A stretch of DNA of 64,000 nucleotides from Asbonarchaeum sp964517675 (lineage in GTDB: Archaea; Nanohalarchaeota; Nanosalinia; Nanosalinales; Nanoanaerosalinaceae), in assembly GCA_964517675.1 (NCBI GenBank), contig CAZFEL010000001.1:434001-498000 (forward strand). The letters run 5' to 3'. Of this stretch, positions 1-8,052 are shown piece after piece; within the stretch, counting starts at the first letter, position 1, and each line of letters begins with the position of its first letter. The translations under genes and the position numbers were made by a program. Below the pieces are notes generated by a model. It saw nothing but the letters and a program-made list of their open reading frames with translations, was not told the origin of the DNA and ran no database searches.

Positions 1-731
1 GCGAGGATGAACCCGAGCTTGAGCTTATCAGGGACCTCGAAGTCCATCCGCATGGGGAAGTCATCGCCCAGCCGGACGGTCATCGTGTCCGAGAGCTTCT
101 CGGCCTTCATCATCTTGTTCAGGTAGTCCAGTGAGAACATCGAATGGACCATGCCGTCGCCGGAGAGGTCCATAAGCCCGTCGCTACCTTTCTCGATCCG
201 GAACTCGGCGTTGGAGTTGTCGCCTTCCGCCCGGATGGTGACCGCATCGCCGTCTGCTTCGATGGTGACTGCATCCCCGACGACCTGGGCGTCGCCAACC
301 CCGTCCGCGAACACGGAGGATTTGAAGTCCGCCTCGACGGAGAACTCGAGATTGTCGGTCGAGGGGACATCTTCCTCGTCGATGTTGAGAAGCGGGATGG
401 AGAACGTCCGGGTGGAGTTGTTCTCCATCGTCAGGACAAGCTTGGAATCGTCGCTGAGCTCCAGTGTGACGGTGTCGGAGCTGTTGGCGCGTCTGAGTAT
501 GGAATAAAGTTTCTCCAGGTTGACACCAATCTCGTCTTCCTCATCGACCTCGTAGGTCTCGAATGCGTCCTTCTCGAGGGTGAAATCGACGAGTGCGACC
601 ATGGCCGGGTCTGCGGCCACGAGGTTCAGCCCGTCGTCGCGGATCTTGAACCTGCCCTCGGAGATAAGGTTTGAGATTGCCTGGAGGCTGTCTTTGAGTA
701 GCTTTGTATCGTTGAGTTCTGCTTTGAACAT
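1..731 (-). CDS. pcn: DNA polymerase sliding clamp PCNA (partial, 3' end off the window)
   Basis: The sliding clamp encircles DNA and tethers the replicative polymerase, FEN1 and ligase. From the ATG at 731 the frame is open to the window edge for 243 codons, beginning MFKAELNDTKLLKDSL and ending VPDKLKLGFILA, which is the end of the last PCNA strand. Archaeal PCNA is about 245-250 residues, so only a few C-terminal residues are missing. The very acidic composition is typical of haloarchaeal-type clamps. The OB-fold gene upstream ends 9 bp before this start, so the two are probably cotranscribed. Identification is from the full-length pattern and is secure. Confidence 0.96.
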   Translation of the reverse strand, partial: MFKAELNDTKLLKDSLQAISNLISEGRFKIRDDGLNLVAADPAMVALVDFTLEKDAFETYEVDEEDEIGVNLEKLYSILRRANSSDTVTLELSDDSKLVLTMENNSTRTFSIPLLNIDEEDVPSTDNLEFSVEADFKSSVFADGVGDAQVVGDAVTIEADGDAVTIRAEGDNSNAEFRIEKGSDGLMDLSGDGMVHSMFSLDYLNKMMKAEKLSDTMTVRLGDDFPMRMDFEVPDKLKLGFIL

Positions 732-740
732 TGTACGCAC

Positions 741-1064
741 CTACAGATGTGTCACCGTGTCCCTGACTTCCTCGTAGAGGTCGGTATCGACATCGTCCAT
801 CGACTGGACGATCTCGCCCTGTATCTCGAAGCTCTCGGGGGTGGGCAGGACACGTCCAAGCACCCTGACCCTGTCGTTTTCCTCGAGGACCTCGATATCG
901 TCCGCATCGAGGAAGACCTCTGTGGTCCCGGTACCGTCATCGATCATGATGGAGTCCTCATCGGTCTCCAGAACCGTCCCCGCGATGCGCACCCGGATGT
1001 CCTCGCGTGGGTCGATATCTTCGATCTGGCGTGGGCGGGCGGGTGCTCGCCTGTTGTCGGGCAT
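741..1064 (-). CDS. small OB-fold nucleic-acid-binding protein (RPA-like)
   Basis: A 107-residue acidic protein with one OB-fold. The segment from about residue 22 to 95 (RVRIAGTVLETDEDSIMIDD, then VFLDADDIEVLEENDRVRVLG) has the alternating strand pattern of tRNA-anticodon or RPA-type OB domains. It lies 9 bp upstream of PCNA on the same strand, which suggests a role in replication or repair, perhaps single-strand binding. It is too short to be a full RPA large subunit and has no visible zinc finger. Function beyond nucleic-acid binding is inferred. Confidence 0.75.
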   Translation of the reverse strand: MPDNRRAPARPRQIEDIDPREDIRVRIAGTVLETDEDSIMIDDGTGTTEVFLDADDIEVLEENDRVRVLGRVLPTPESFEIQGEIVQSMDDVDTDLYEEVRDTVTHL

Positions 1065-1154
1065 GGTACCGGTTTCCCGACAAGAGATTTAAAGCTTGCT
1101 GGAGGCGTCGCATCCTCCGTCGTGAGAAAAAAGGGAGCCGTGGGAGTGGAGGGC

Positions 1155-1394
1155 CTACGGTTCCTTCCACATCCCGGAGAGGATCGCCGATGCAACGATG
1201 ATCGTGGCGGATAGCACGGCGAAGTCCCCTGACGGGGAGTAGCCCGCTATCTCTGCACCTGTCCCGACCACAAAGACGGTCAGGAAAAACGACAGGATCG
1301 CCACGACGAGCATCACGATTGATGCGATGATGTTGCCGACGACGTCACCGAGAGCGTCTGCGAGTGATGTCACTGTTTCACCTCCATGGCCCAT
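1155..1394 (-). CDS. small membrane protein, two transmembrane segments
   Basis: A 79-residue protein of unknown function. Two hydrophobic stretches, about residues 22-45 (IIASIVMLVVAILSFFLTVF) and 57-73 (FAVLSATIIVASAILSG), should each span the membrane. No catalytic motif is visible. The start at 1394 lies about 22 bp from a palindromic TATA-like box that also faces the TraB gene on the other strand, so the two genes may share a promoter region. I do not recognise a family. Confidence 0.6.
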   Translation of the reverse strand: MGHGGETVTSLADALGDVVGNIIASIVMLVVAILSFFLTVFVVGTGAEIAGYSPSGDFAVLSATIIVASAILSGMWKEP

Positions 1395-1410
1395 TCAGGC
1401 CGCTGCTACA

Positions 1411-1420
1411 AAAGCTTTTA
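1411..1420. promoter_or_regulatory. shared TATA-like box between two divergent genes
   Basis: The symmetric sequence AAAGCTTTTA lies about 22 bp from the start of the minus-strand small membrane protein and about 25-30 bp from the TraB starts at 1440/1446. Archaeal TATA boxes sit about 26 bp upstream of transcription starts, so both transcripts would have little or no leader. Confidence 0.5.
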
Positions 1421-1445
1421 ACGACTCGGCGGGTAGACGGTGCTG

Positions 1446-2594
1446 ATGCGGAACGAGATCAAGGTCGACGGTACGACGGTCGTCCTGCTCGGGACGGCCC
1501 ACGTCTCCGAGCACTCGGTCACCGAGGTCGAGGACACGATCACCGAGATCGATCCGGACAGGGTCTGTGTCGAGCTCGATGAAGGACGACTGGCAGCCCT
1601 CCGCGAGGAGGATACCTGGCAGGACAGGGACGTCGCCAGCGTCATCGCGGACGGGGACGGGTACATGTTGCTTTTCAACGTCCTGCTGTCGATCTACCAG
1701 CGACAGATCGGGGCCGACCTCGATATCAGACCGGGGGCCGAGATGCTCGCCGCGGTGGACGCGGCCGAGGCCGCCGGGAAAGAGAGCGATCTGATCGACC
1801 GCGATATCAACGTGACGCTGAAACGAGCGATGAACGGGCTCTCGATCCTCGAGAAGCTCCGGCTGATGAACACGGCCATCGAGGGCTTTTTCATCGAGGA
1901 GGATATCGAGGTAGAGGAGCTGAAAGACGAGGACATGCTCCACCAGGTCGTCACCGCGTTCGCCGGCAGGTTCCCGCACCTGAAAGAGGTCTTGATCGAT
2001 GAACGGGACGTCTACATGGCCCAGCGGATCCGGGAGATCGATGCGGACACTGTCCTGGCGGTCGTCGGTGCGGGACATCTCGAAGGCATCAAGGCGCGGC
2101 TGCAGGAGGAGGCAGAACAGGATACACGGGATCTGGAGGCGACCGACCCCGGCTTCGGCTGGTTCCGGACGGCGAAATACATCATCCCGGCGGCTATCGT
2201 CGGGATGTTCGCCTATGGCGCCTTCAACCTTGGTTCAGCGGTCGCGACGGATATGCTGATCTACTGGTTCGGCCTCAACGCCACGACGGCGGCCCTGGGG
2301 GCGGTTGCTGCCCGGGCAAGCCTCCTGACGGTTCTTGTCGCTGCGATAGGTGCCCCGTTCACATCGATCAACCCGGCGATGCCTGCCGGACTGGTGGCTG
2401 CCTACGCCCAGAACCGAGCCGATCCGCCACGGGTCGAGGACATGGAGGGGCTGGGGGAGATAGCGACATACCGTGCGATGTGGTCCAACAGGGCGACGAA
2501 GCTGCTGCTGGTGTTCTTTTTCGTCAACCTGGGCAGCGCTGTCTCGACATTCATCGGTGCTGGTGTCCTTGCCAGGCTGGCCGGGTTAGTATAG
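1446..2594 (+). CDS. TraB/PrgY family membrane protein
   Basis: TraB-domain proteins carry an N-terminal cytoplasmic domain related to pheromone-shutdown and Tiki-type proteases, followed by membrane helices. Here the GTAHVS motif is near residue 16, a second conserved GxGH-type histidine (VVGAGHLEGI) lies near residue 205, and the C-terminal third has about four hydrophobic helices. Length (382 residues) fits the archaeal family. I chose the ATG at 1446; a GTG at 1440 in frame is possible. The last 9 bp overlap the end of the convergent gene at 2586. Proteolytic activity is inferred from relatives only. Confidence 0.88.
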   Translation: MRNEIKVDGTTVVLLGTAHVSEHSVTEVEDTITEIDPDRVCVELDEGRLAALREEDTWQDRDVASVIADGDGYMLLFNVLLSIYQRQIGADLDIRPGAEMLAAVDAAEAAGKESDLIDRDINVTLKRAMNGLSILEKLRLMNTAIEGFFIEEDIEVEELKDEDMLHQVVTAFAGRFPHLKEVLIDERDVYMAQRIREIDADTVLAVVGAGHLEGIKARLQEEAEQDTRDLEATDPGFGWFRTAKYIIPAAIVGMFAYGAFNLGSAVATDMLIYWFGLNATTAALGAVAARASLLTVLVAAIGAPFTSINPAMPAGLVAAYAQNRADPPRVEDMEGLGEIATYRAMWSNRATKLLLVFFFVNLGSAVSTFIGAGVLARLAGLV

Positions 2595-3116
2595 CTTTGA
2601 GAGGAGCGCTTTCTCGATTCCCTCGGCCTCGAGGATCTTCCCGTCGTAGACACGACCCTCTCGTTTCATGTACGACCGGCCCAGCTCCTCGGCCAGGGTC
2701 TGGACAGGGTCATGGCCGTCCGGTCGCGGTGCGTTCTCGAGGTCGTCCTCGACGTTGAGATGGAGGATGCCTTCCAGACCGGAATCCGGCATCAGGTCGA
2801 TGAACGCCCTGTATCGGTCCGCCGCGGTCGGGTCCCCGCGTCCGAAGGTGTAGGTATCCGGGACCACCAGGACGGAGTCGTCCGGGTACTCGTGGTCGAA
2901 CAGGTCGGCCTGCTCGATGTCGTCGCGGTCGTAGTCTTCGGCCGCAATCCTGTGCGGAGTGATGTCGGTCTCCGCTTCGAGGGCCTCCAGAAGGTGATCG
3001 AACTCGGCGTCGTTCTCGTTGCGGTACTCGCTCACCCCGACGAGGTAGGCCTCGATATGGCTGGGTTCGTTGAGCTCCTGGTACAGTGCCTGACCGAGCT
3101 CGTCATGTGAAAGCAT
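2586..3116 (-). CDS. conserved acidic hypothetical protein
   Basis: A 176-residue soluble protein of unknown function. It mixes predicted helices and strands (for example HIEAYLVGVSEYRN and DDSVLVVPDTYTFGRG), with no signal peptide, membrane segment or metal motif. The start codon is adjacent to the TFS stop at 3116 and the genes share a strand, so the protein may be translationally coupled to TFS. Its 3' end overlaps the end of TraB by 9 bp in convergent orientation. I do not recognise a family. Confidence 0.7.
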   Translation of the reverse strand: MLSHDELGQALYQELNEPSHIEAYLVGVSEYRNENDAEFDHLLEALEAETDITPHRIAAEDYDRDDIEQADLFDHEYPDDSVLVVPDTYTFGRGDPTAADRYRAFIDLMPDSGLEGILHLNVEDDLENAPRPDGHDPVQTLAEELGRSYMKREGRVYDGKILEAEGIEKALLSKLY

Positions 3117-3439
3117 CAGTCGTACTCACGCCAGGTGTTGCCACACTCGGTGCATTTGAAGAAACGTGTTTCCGGCTCATCGGCCGCACGGGTCTGTTCC
3201 ATCCACCAGTGTGCCTTGTCGTTCCCGCACTCGTCGCAGTCCTCCTCGGTGACAGGCATGCTCTCGTCGTCGCTGCCTTCACCGATGAGATTTTTGTCTT
3301 CCTCATCCTTCGTCTCGGTGATTACCATGCCGCCGTCTTCTTTCCTGTACTGTTCACCGCAGTTCCTGCATTTGAACTGCGTTTCCCCGGCTTCTTTCTC
3401 GGGGACGATCATACCGTCGCATTCGTCACAGAAGTTCAT
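3116..3439 (-). CDS. tfs: transcription factor S (archaeal TFIIS/Rpb9-like)
   Basis: TFS binds RNA polymerase and stimulates cleavage of backtracked transcripts. The 107-residue protein has two zinc ribbons: an N-terminal C-x2-C pair (MNFCDEC) with a second pair (FKCRNCG), and a C-terminal CDECGND...FKCTECGNTWREYD. Between the C-terminal pairs is QTRAADEPETRFFKC, which contains the Asp-Glu pair that enters the polymerase funnel and drives cleavage in TFIIS-type factors. Length and order match archaeal TFS exactly. Confidence 0.96.
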   Translation of the reverse strand: MNFCDECDGMIVPEKEAGETQFKCRNCGEQYRKEDGGMVITETKDEEDKNLIGEGSDDESMPVTEEDCDECGNDKAHWWMEQTRAADEPETRFFKCTECGNTWREYD

Positions 3440-3507
3440 GGTATCCCTGCTCTGGAGACGTGATGTACTCTATTCCACGTTTACCTTCAATCTTAAAAGT
3501 CCTGCGT

Positions 3508-4059
3508 TCAGCAGGTGTACTGGACCGCTGGATGGTCGGCGGGCAACTGCAGCCTGTAGAACAGGCAGGTCGGGATGAACTTGAGATGGGCCAGCTCGGG
3601 GATGGTGAAAAGGAGCTTGCCCTCGATCTGGTCCGCCGTGATGTTCTGTTCTGCCTGGACCAGTTCTGTCCCTTCAGGACAGTCAGGTCCGGCCTTGAAG
3701 CCGTTGTCCCAGATACAGTAGGTTATCTGGCCGTCGTTCGCATCGCCCTTGGTCGCGACGGTGCCGTTTTCCTTCTCGATGACCCGATGGATCAGCGGCG
3801 GCCTGTTCTGGTTGATGATCTCGTATGTGCTCTCGAAGACGATGACATCACCCTCGTCGATGTCCTCCATCGAGGCGCCACGGACGACGATGATATCGCC
3901 CCGTTCGAATGCCGGCTCCATCGAGTTCGAGACGACGGAGACGATCGGTGTCTCCGTGCCAAGCCCCGCCCCGATCGTCTGGTAGAATGTGAACGCCACG
4001 AGCAGCGCGGTCAGCAGGAAAAAGATCCACTCCTCTATCTCATCGACCAGGTCCATCAT
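3508..4059 (-). CDS. signal peptidase I (archaeal/ER type)
   Basis: Cleaves signal peptides of exported proteins at the outer face of the membrane. The 183-residue protein has an N-terminal membrane anchor (about residues 10-30), the nucleophile serine in VSNSMEPAFERGDIIVV, and an HRVI histidine motif followed by TKGDAND, consistent with the Ser/His/Asp arrangement of archaeal enzymes. I chose the ATG at 4059 because it overlaps the upstream DUF99 stop (ATGATG); an open frame further upstream reads as basic low-complexity sequence unlike the rest. Cotranscription with DUF99 and rpoL is likely. Confidence 0.93.
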   Translation of the reverse strand: MMDLVDEIEEWIFFLLTALLVAFTFYQTIGAGLGTETPIVSVVSNSMEPAFERGDIIVVRGASMEDIDEGDVIVFESTYEIINQNRPPLIHRVIEKENGTVATKGDANDGQITYCIWDNGFKAGPDCPEGTELVQAEQNITADQIEGKLLFTIPELAHLKFIPTCLFYRLQLPADHPAVQYTC

Positions 4060-4631
4060 GGACCACCTTTGGACTCGCCCGTTTTTATGCCTGCGGCGAT
4101 GAGATGGGCGACCCGGACCGGTTCCGGCAGGTTCCCCTGTGCCATCGCGACATCGATGTAGTCTTTTGCCTCCGCGGGCTCGATTCCGGCGCACTGGAAC
4201 GAGAGCCGGCCGTCATCGTACCGGTGGACGGTACCGGCCCGTTCGATCGCCTCGTGACGATCGTCCGCATCCGCTGTGTTTGCTATCGCATCAGCAACGG
4301 CATCGAAATCTGGTTCATCGCGGTTGACGGCGATGACGGGTCGGTGTGTCCTCTCGGCCAGGTCCTGGAGGTCGACGACGTTGAGCCCTGCGTAGGTGAT
4401 TCCGTCCAGCATGATCGCCCGTGTCTGGTCGTGCTGGCGCGATCCCAGGAGCATTTCTGCAATCGTGTCTGTTGCATCCATCCCGTCGACGGTGACCGTG
4501 GTCGAAAGGACTGCTTCAAGTGTCCTGGACCCCCTGAGAATGCAGCCGATGACCTCCGTGGTCTCATCATCGAAGGCGAACGGGGCGTCGTCGAGGCCGA
4601 GGATACGTATCTCGGGCTTGGGGGACATCAC
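4056..4631 (-). CDS. DUF99 family protein
   Basis: A 191-residue archaeal DUF99 protein, related to endonuclease V folds but of unproven activity. It starts KPEIRILGLDDAPF and carries the family segments VVTVDGMDATD-like (TTVTVDGMDATDTI), HDQTRAIMLDGITYAGLNVVD and RTHRPVIAVNRDEPD. Its start overlaps the rpoL stop and its stop overlaps the signal peptidase start, so these three are tightly coupled. DUF99 next to RNA polymerase or translation genes is a recurrent archaeal arrangement. Function unknown; possibly nucleic-acid related. Confidence 0.88.
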   Translation of the reverse strand: MMSPKPEIRILGLDDAPFAFDDETTEVIGCILRGSRTLEAVLSTTVTVDGMDATDTIAEMLLGSRQHDQTRAIMLDGITYAGLNVVDLQDLAERTHRPVIAVNRDEPDFDAVADAIANTADADDRHEAIERAGTVHRYDDGRLSFQCAGIEPAEAKDYIDVAMAQGNLPEPVRVAHLIAAGIKTGESKGGP

Positions 4632-4879
4632 TCGGAGAGGGCCTCTCGGAAGTCCTCGATGTCCTGCTGTGCCTTCGTTGCTGCCTCCGCGACATCATCA
4701 GCGGGGCTCTCGGAGTCGAAGACGAGCTTGGATGACCCGATGTAGGGGTGACCTTTGTCGTAGCCGGCCGGGGACCCTGTCTCCCAGAGCTTGCTGCGGA
4801 GGAGGGTCATGACCGTGTGCTGTTTGTCCTCGGAGCTGAGGACGACGCGTCCATCGTCAGTATCTGCCTGTAGCTTCAT
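4628..4879 (-). CDS. rpoL: RNA polymerase subunit L (Rpb11-like)
   Basis: Subunit L pairs with subunit D to form the assembly platform of archaeal RNA polymerase. The 83-residue sequence has the family core EDKQHTVMTLLRSKLWE followed by GYDKGHPYIGSSKLVF and a C-terminal helix (VAEAATKAQQDIEDFREAL), which matches the Rpb11/AC19 dimerisation fold. It lies 6 bp downstream of the METTL5-like methyltransferase and overlaps DUF99. Sequence is divergent but length and core motif fit well. Confidence 0.85.
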   Translation of the reverse strand: MKLQADTDDGRVVLSSEDKQHTVMTLLRSKLWETGSPAGYDKGHPYIGSSKLVFDSESPADDVAEAATKAQQDIEDFREALSE

Positions 4880-4885
4880 CGTGTC

Positions 4886-5506
4886 TCACCTGGTCGTGAA
4901 CGTGTAGAGGTCGACGCCGATCCGGTCCTGGTCCCGGTCGTGGAATGCCATCGTCCGGGGCAGGCGGAAGCTGTACTCCTTCAGCACAGCCGCGTCATAG
5001 TCTCGCTTCGAGGCGAACTCTTTTATAAATTGTCTGGTCCTGTCCGGGTCATCTTCGGTCCTGTGCAGCAGTGCAAACACCGTATCAGCCATCCTGAACC
5101 CGGCCTTCAGGAACCGGAGGTTCGCGTCCTCGTCCTGGATCCCGAATGGCGGGTTCATGATGACGGCGTCTGCGGTGTCCTCGACCTCCTTGATGGCTGC
5201 CTGATAGAAGGTGACATCGATGTCGTACTCATCCTCGATGGCCGCCAGGTTCTGCCGGGCGGTCTCGATGGCCTCTTGGTCGGTCTCATAGCCCCTCGCG
5301 GTGAACCCGAGGAGCCCTGTCCCGATCGTCAGGATCCCGGTGCCGGCGCCCAGGTCGATGATGTCTGTCCCGTCGACGTGCATGCTGATGAGCTGGAGGA
5401 CGTCCGCGGCCACCTCCGGTGGTGTCGTGTACTGTTCCAGCGCCGGATCGGGGTCAGAGAAGGTCTCGAGCTTCGAGAGCAGTATCTTCAGCTGGCTGGT
5501 CTTCAT
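4886..5506 (-). CDS. METTL5-like N6-adenine rRNA methyltransferase
   Basis: A 206-residue class I SAM methyltransferase. SAM-binding motif I reads IDLGAGTGILTIG and the catalytic motif IV is NPPFG, the form used by METTL5/Trm112-type enzymes that methylate an adenine in small-subunit rRNA. Its start abuts the end of the upstream PEP-synthase-like gene and its stop is 6 bp from rpoL. No membrane or extra RNA-binding domain is seen. The rRNA target is inferred from the eukaryotic homologue. Confidence 0.85.
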   Translation of the reverse strand: MKTSQLKILLSKLETFSDPDPALEQYTTPPEVAADVLQLISMHVDGTDIIDLGAGTGILTIGTGLLGFTARGYETDQEAIETARQNLAAIEDEYDIDVTFYQAAIKEVEDTADAVIMNPPFGIQDEDANLRFLKAGFRMADTVFALLHRTEDDPDRTRQFIKEFASKRDYDAAVLKEYSFRLPRTMAFHDRDQDRIGVDLYTFTTR

Positions 5507-7390
5507 CTACATGTCCCTCAGCCGGTCGAGGATGAACCCGCGCTCGGCCCGCTCGAGATGCTGCTGGAAGTCCTCGAACCGGTCCGGGGGAACGACGATG
5601 TTGTCGATGCCTGCCTCGACGGCGGTCGTGATGAGATCTTCATCCGGGTCATCAAGGATGAGCGAGCACGCCGTCCCGTCGGTGGCCTCGACGGCCTCCT
5701 CGATCGCACGCTGGACCGCGGCTGCTGATCCCTGCTGCTGGAGGGAGGTGATATCGAGGAAGACATGGGTCGCATCGCGTTCCCTGGCCTCGACGAGCCG
5801 GAGGACGTCCGCGTAGTCCTCGACGAGGAACCCGCCGCCCTGGAAGCTGTCTTTCATCTGCTGGTGGATCCGCCTGTCAGGACTGCCGGCCTCAAGGACC
5901 CAGTCAGGATCCCTGACATCGCTGTATCGCAAGGCCACTGTTCCGTCTGCCTCCTCAAGCGTCTCGTTCACCGTCAGGATGCCGGTCGCGGTGATGGCGG
6001 GAGGCGTATCGGTCGCTGCCCTGTCGGTGTTCTCTGTGGTGGGTGTTCGTCGATCCTCTGCCGATCGTCCTGGACCACCCTCCCGGACGGTACCTGTTGT
6101 ACAGTCGACGGTCACGTCTGCACCGGGGTCCAGGATATCGGTCGCGTCCGTCCCGCCGACCAGCAGCGGGATACCGTCTTTCCTGGCCAGTGTCGCGAGG
6201 CTGGAGGAGATCCCACCTTTCTCGGTCACGATACCTGCTACGGAGCCGGCCAGGATACCGAGGGTGGCGGAGGCGTTGATGCTGGCGACGACAGCCCCGT
6301 CGACATCCTCGATATCGCTTTCCTCGTAGACGATCGAGACCCTGCCGCTCCCTGTGCCTGGTGCGGCCCGGATGCCCTCGAGGAGCCCGTCGTCATCGGT
6401 CTCACGATCGTGGTCCTGTGCGCGTTCGATCCCTGTGACATCGAGGATGTATGTCTTGTTCCGTCCGATGGAGAAATCGACCCGGACCGCTTGCTCGTGC
6501 TTTCTATCGATTTCCAGGGCCGTGTTGACGGTGCTGGAGAGCTGATCTGCGGAGAGGCTTCGTTCCTCCTGCTTGCTGTCTGGGACGCGGTGCTTGACGG
6601 TGCTCCCGGTGGCTGGATCGCGCTCGATCTTCCATTCCTTGGTGGCGATATCCCTCTCGCTGAGCCGACCGGTCTCGCGGTCGACACGGAACCTGTCCGG
6701 GACGGTGGTACCGTCGGTGAGTGAGCTACCGATCCCGTAGACGGACTCGAGCAGGATCTCGTCTGTCCCGTTGAACGGGTTTCGGGTGAAGACGGTCCCG
6801 GAGACCTCCGGTTCGACCATACTCTGGACCAAAACGGTGAACGGGTCACTCGTACTGGCTTGTGATCGCCGCGTGATGGCGAGCGGACTGTAGTATGATT
6901 TCCATGCCTCCTGTATCTTGCTCACGACGGCGTCTTTGCCGTTGATACCGAGGTAGGTGTCATAGATGTCGTCGGTACCGCCTCTGTCGTGTCCGCGGAC
7001 GGCGACGAATGGTGTCTCACGCTGTCCGCCGACGAGCTCGACTGCCTTCTCGCCTGCGTTCCTGACCTTGTGATCGAGGTTGATCTGCTCGTATGCCTCT
7101 TCGATCTCCTCGATGCGGTGGTCTGGGATGGTGAGACCATCGATCCATGCCTGTATCCGCTCGCTCGTCCGCTCGATCTCTTCGTGGTCCTCGGGATCCA
7201 GCTGGTCAAGTACTGAGTCTATCCGGTCCTTCAGGTTGTTCTCGGCAAGCAGGTTCTCGAAGAAGTCGGCCTCGACGAGAAATCCTCGCGGGACGCTGTT
7301 TTCGCCGTCCATCAGTTCGCCGAGGGTCGCTGCTTTCCGTCCGACGGTGCGGGTGTCGCTTTCATCGACCTCCTCGAGCCAGTGAATCAT
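5507..7390 (-). CDS. PEP synthase-like protein lacking the phosphohistidine
   Basis: About 627 residues with the ATP-binding N-terminal domain of PEP synthase/pyruvate phosphate dikinase (GRKAATLGELMD, later RGHDRGGTDDIYDTYLGING and TVFTRNPF) and the swivelling phosphohistidine domain. In that domain the usual GG-x-T-S/C-H motif reads GGISSSLATLARKDGIPLLV, so the histidine that carries the phosphoryl group is replaced by serine. The C-terminal PEP-binding TIM barrel is shortened and barely recognisable. The protein is unlikely to make PEP; a regulatory or phosphotransfer-related role is possible. I chose ATG 7390; an upstream in-frame start at 7435 would add 15 residues. Confidence 0.8.
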   Translation of the reverse strand: MIHWLEEVDESDTRTVGRKAATLGELMDGENSVPRGFLVEADFFENLLAENNLKDRIDSVLDQLDPEDHEEIERTSERIQAWIDGLTIPDHRIEEIEEAYEQINLDHKVRNAGEKAVELVGGQRETPFVAVRGHDRGGTDDIYDTYLGINGKDAVVSKIQEAWKSYYSPLAITRRSQASTSDPFTVLVQSMVEPEVSGTVFTRNPFNGTDEILLESVYGIGSSLTDGTTVPDRFRVDRETGRLSERDIATKEWKIERDPATGSTVKHRVPDSKQEERSLSADQLSSTVNTALEIDRKHEQAVRVDFSIGRNKTYILDVTGIERAQDHDRETDDDGLLEGIRAAPGTGSGRVSIVYEESDIEDVDGAVVASINASATLGILAGSVAGIVTEKGGISSSLATLARKDGIPLLVGGTDATDILDPGADVTVDCTTGTVREGGPGRSAEDRRTPTTENTDRAATDTPPAITATGILTVNETLEEADGTVALRYSDVRDPDWVLEAGSPDRRIHQQMKDSFQGGGFLVEDYADVLRLVEARERDATHVFLDITSLQQQGSAAAVQRAIEEAVEATDGTACSLILDDPDEDLITTAVEAGIDNIVVPPDRFEDFQQHLERAERGFILDRLRDM

Positions 7391-7469
7391 GCCAGACTGT
7401 TGTGCTGGAGGGAATAAATAACTACTGGAGTACATATGAACGGAAGAGAACGACAGGGGAGGACGGTTC

Positions 7470-7994
7470 TTATGCGTCCTCGAGGTGGACCCTGAACTGG
7501 ACAGGGATCTTCATACCTGCCCGCTCTGCGGCCTTGCGTGCGACCCGGACATCGCCTTCGTCGACGCGTGCGACGAGGACGTGCTGCTGGTCGTCCATGA
7601 TAGCCGCGCGACCGATCGGTCGGCCGAACGGCTTCCGCATGCCCTCGTAGTACCGGTCAGCCTGTGCCACACCGGCCAGCGGGTGGTGCCGCAGGACGTG
7701 GTGGGGGTATGGCTTTATCTTGAGGTGGTACGTCTCGGGTGTCAGGTTGCGCCTGAGATATGAGTTGGCGGCGACACGGGAGGCCTCCAGGGCATTGGAA
7801 CGGACGGAGCATTCCTCATCGACCTTGAGGACGACACGCTTGTCGAAGTCCTCGTTTTTGGCTCCCATCTCGAAGATCGTGATCTTCGGTGCAGGAGCTC
7901 CCTTGATGTAGTTGTCCTTGTCCTTCTTCTCGGACATCCGCGTGTACGGCTGTCCTGGAACGTCCCTGTAGATGCTTCCTGGTCGTAGGCCCAT
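7470..7994 (-). CDS. rpl10e: ribosomal protein L10e (uL16)
   Basis: Large-subunit protein that sits near the A and P site tRNA elbow. The 174-residue sequence starts MGLRPGSIYRDVPGQPYTR, contains the family segments PAPKITIFEMGAKN, LKIKPYPHHVLRHHPL and GMRKPFGRPIGRAAIM, and ends in the usual conserved arm. I chose the ATG at 7994 because it gives the invariant MGLRP start; the frame is open further upstream but without family similarity. Confidence 0.96.
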   Translation of the reverse strand: MGLRPGSIYRDVPGQPYTRMSEKKDKDNYIKGAPAPKITIFEMGAKNEDFDKRVVLKVDEECSVRSNALEASRVAANSYLRRNLTPETYHLKIKPYPHHVLRHHPLAGVAQADRYYEGMRKPFGRPIGRAAIMDDQQHVLVARVDEGDVRVARKAAERAGMKIPVQFRVHLEDA

Positions 7995-8052
7995 CGTGTC
8001 GTACCTCGATGACTGGATTGTGGTCAATTCTTTTAAACCCTGCCCGGCGCAG

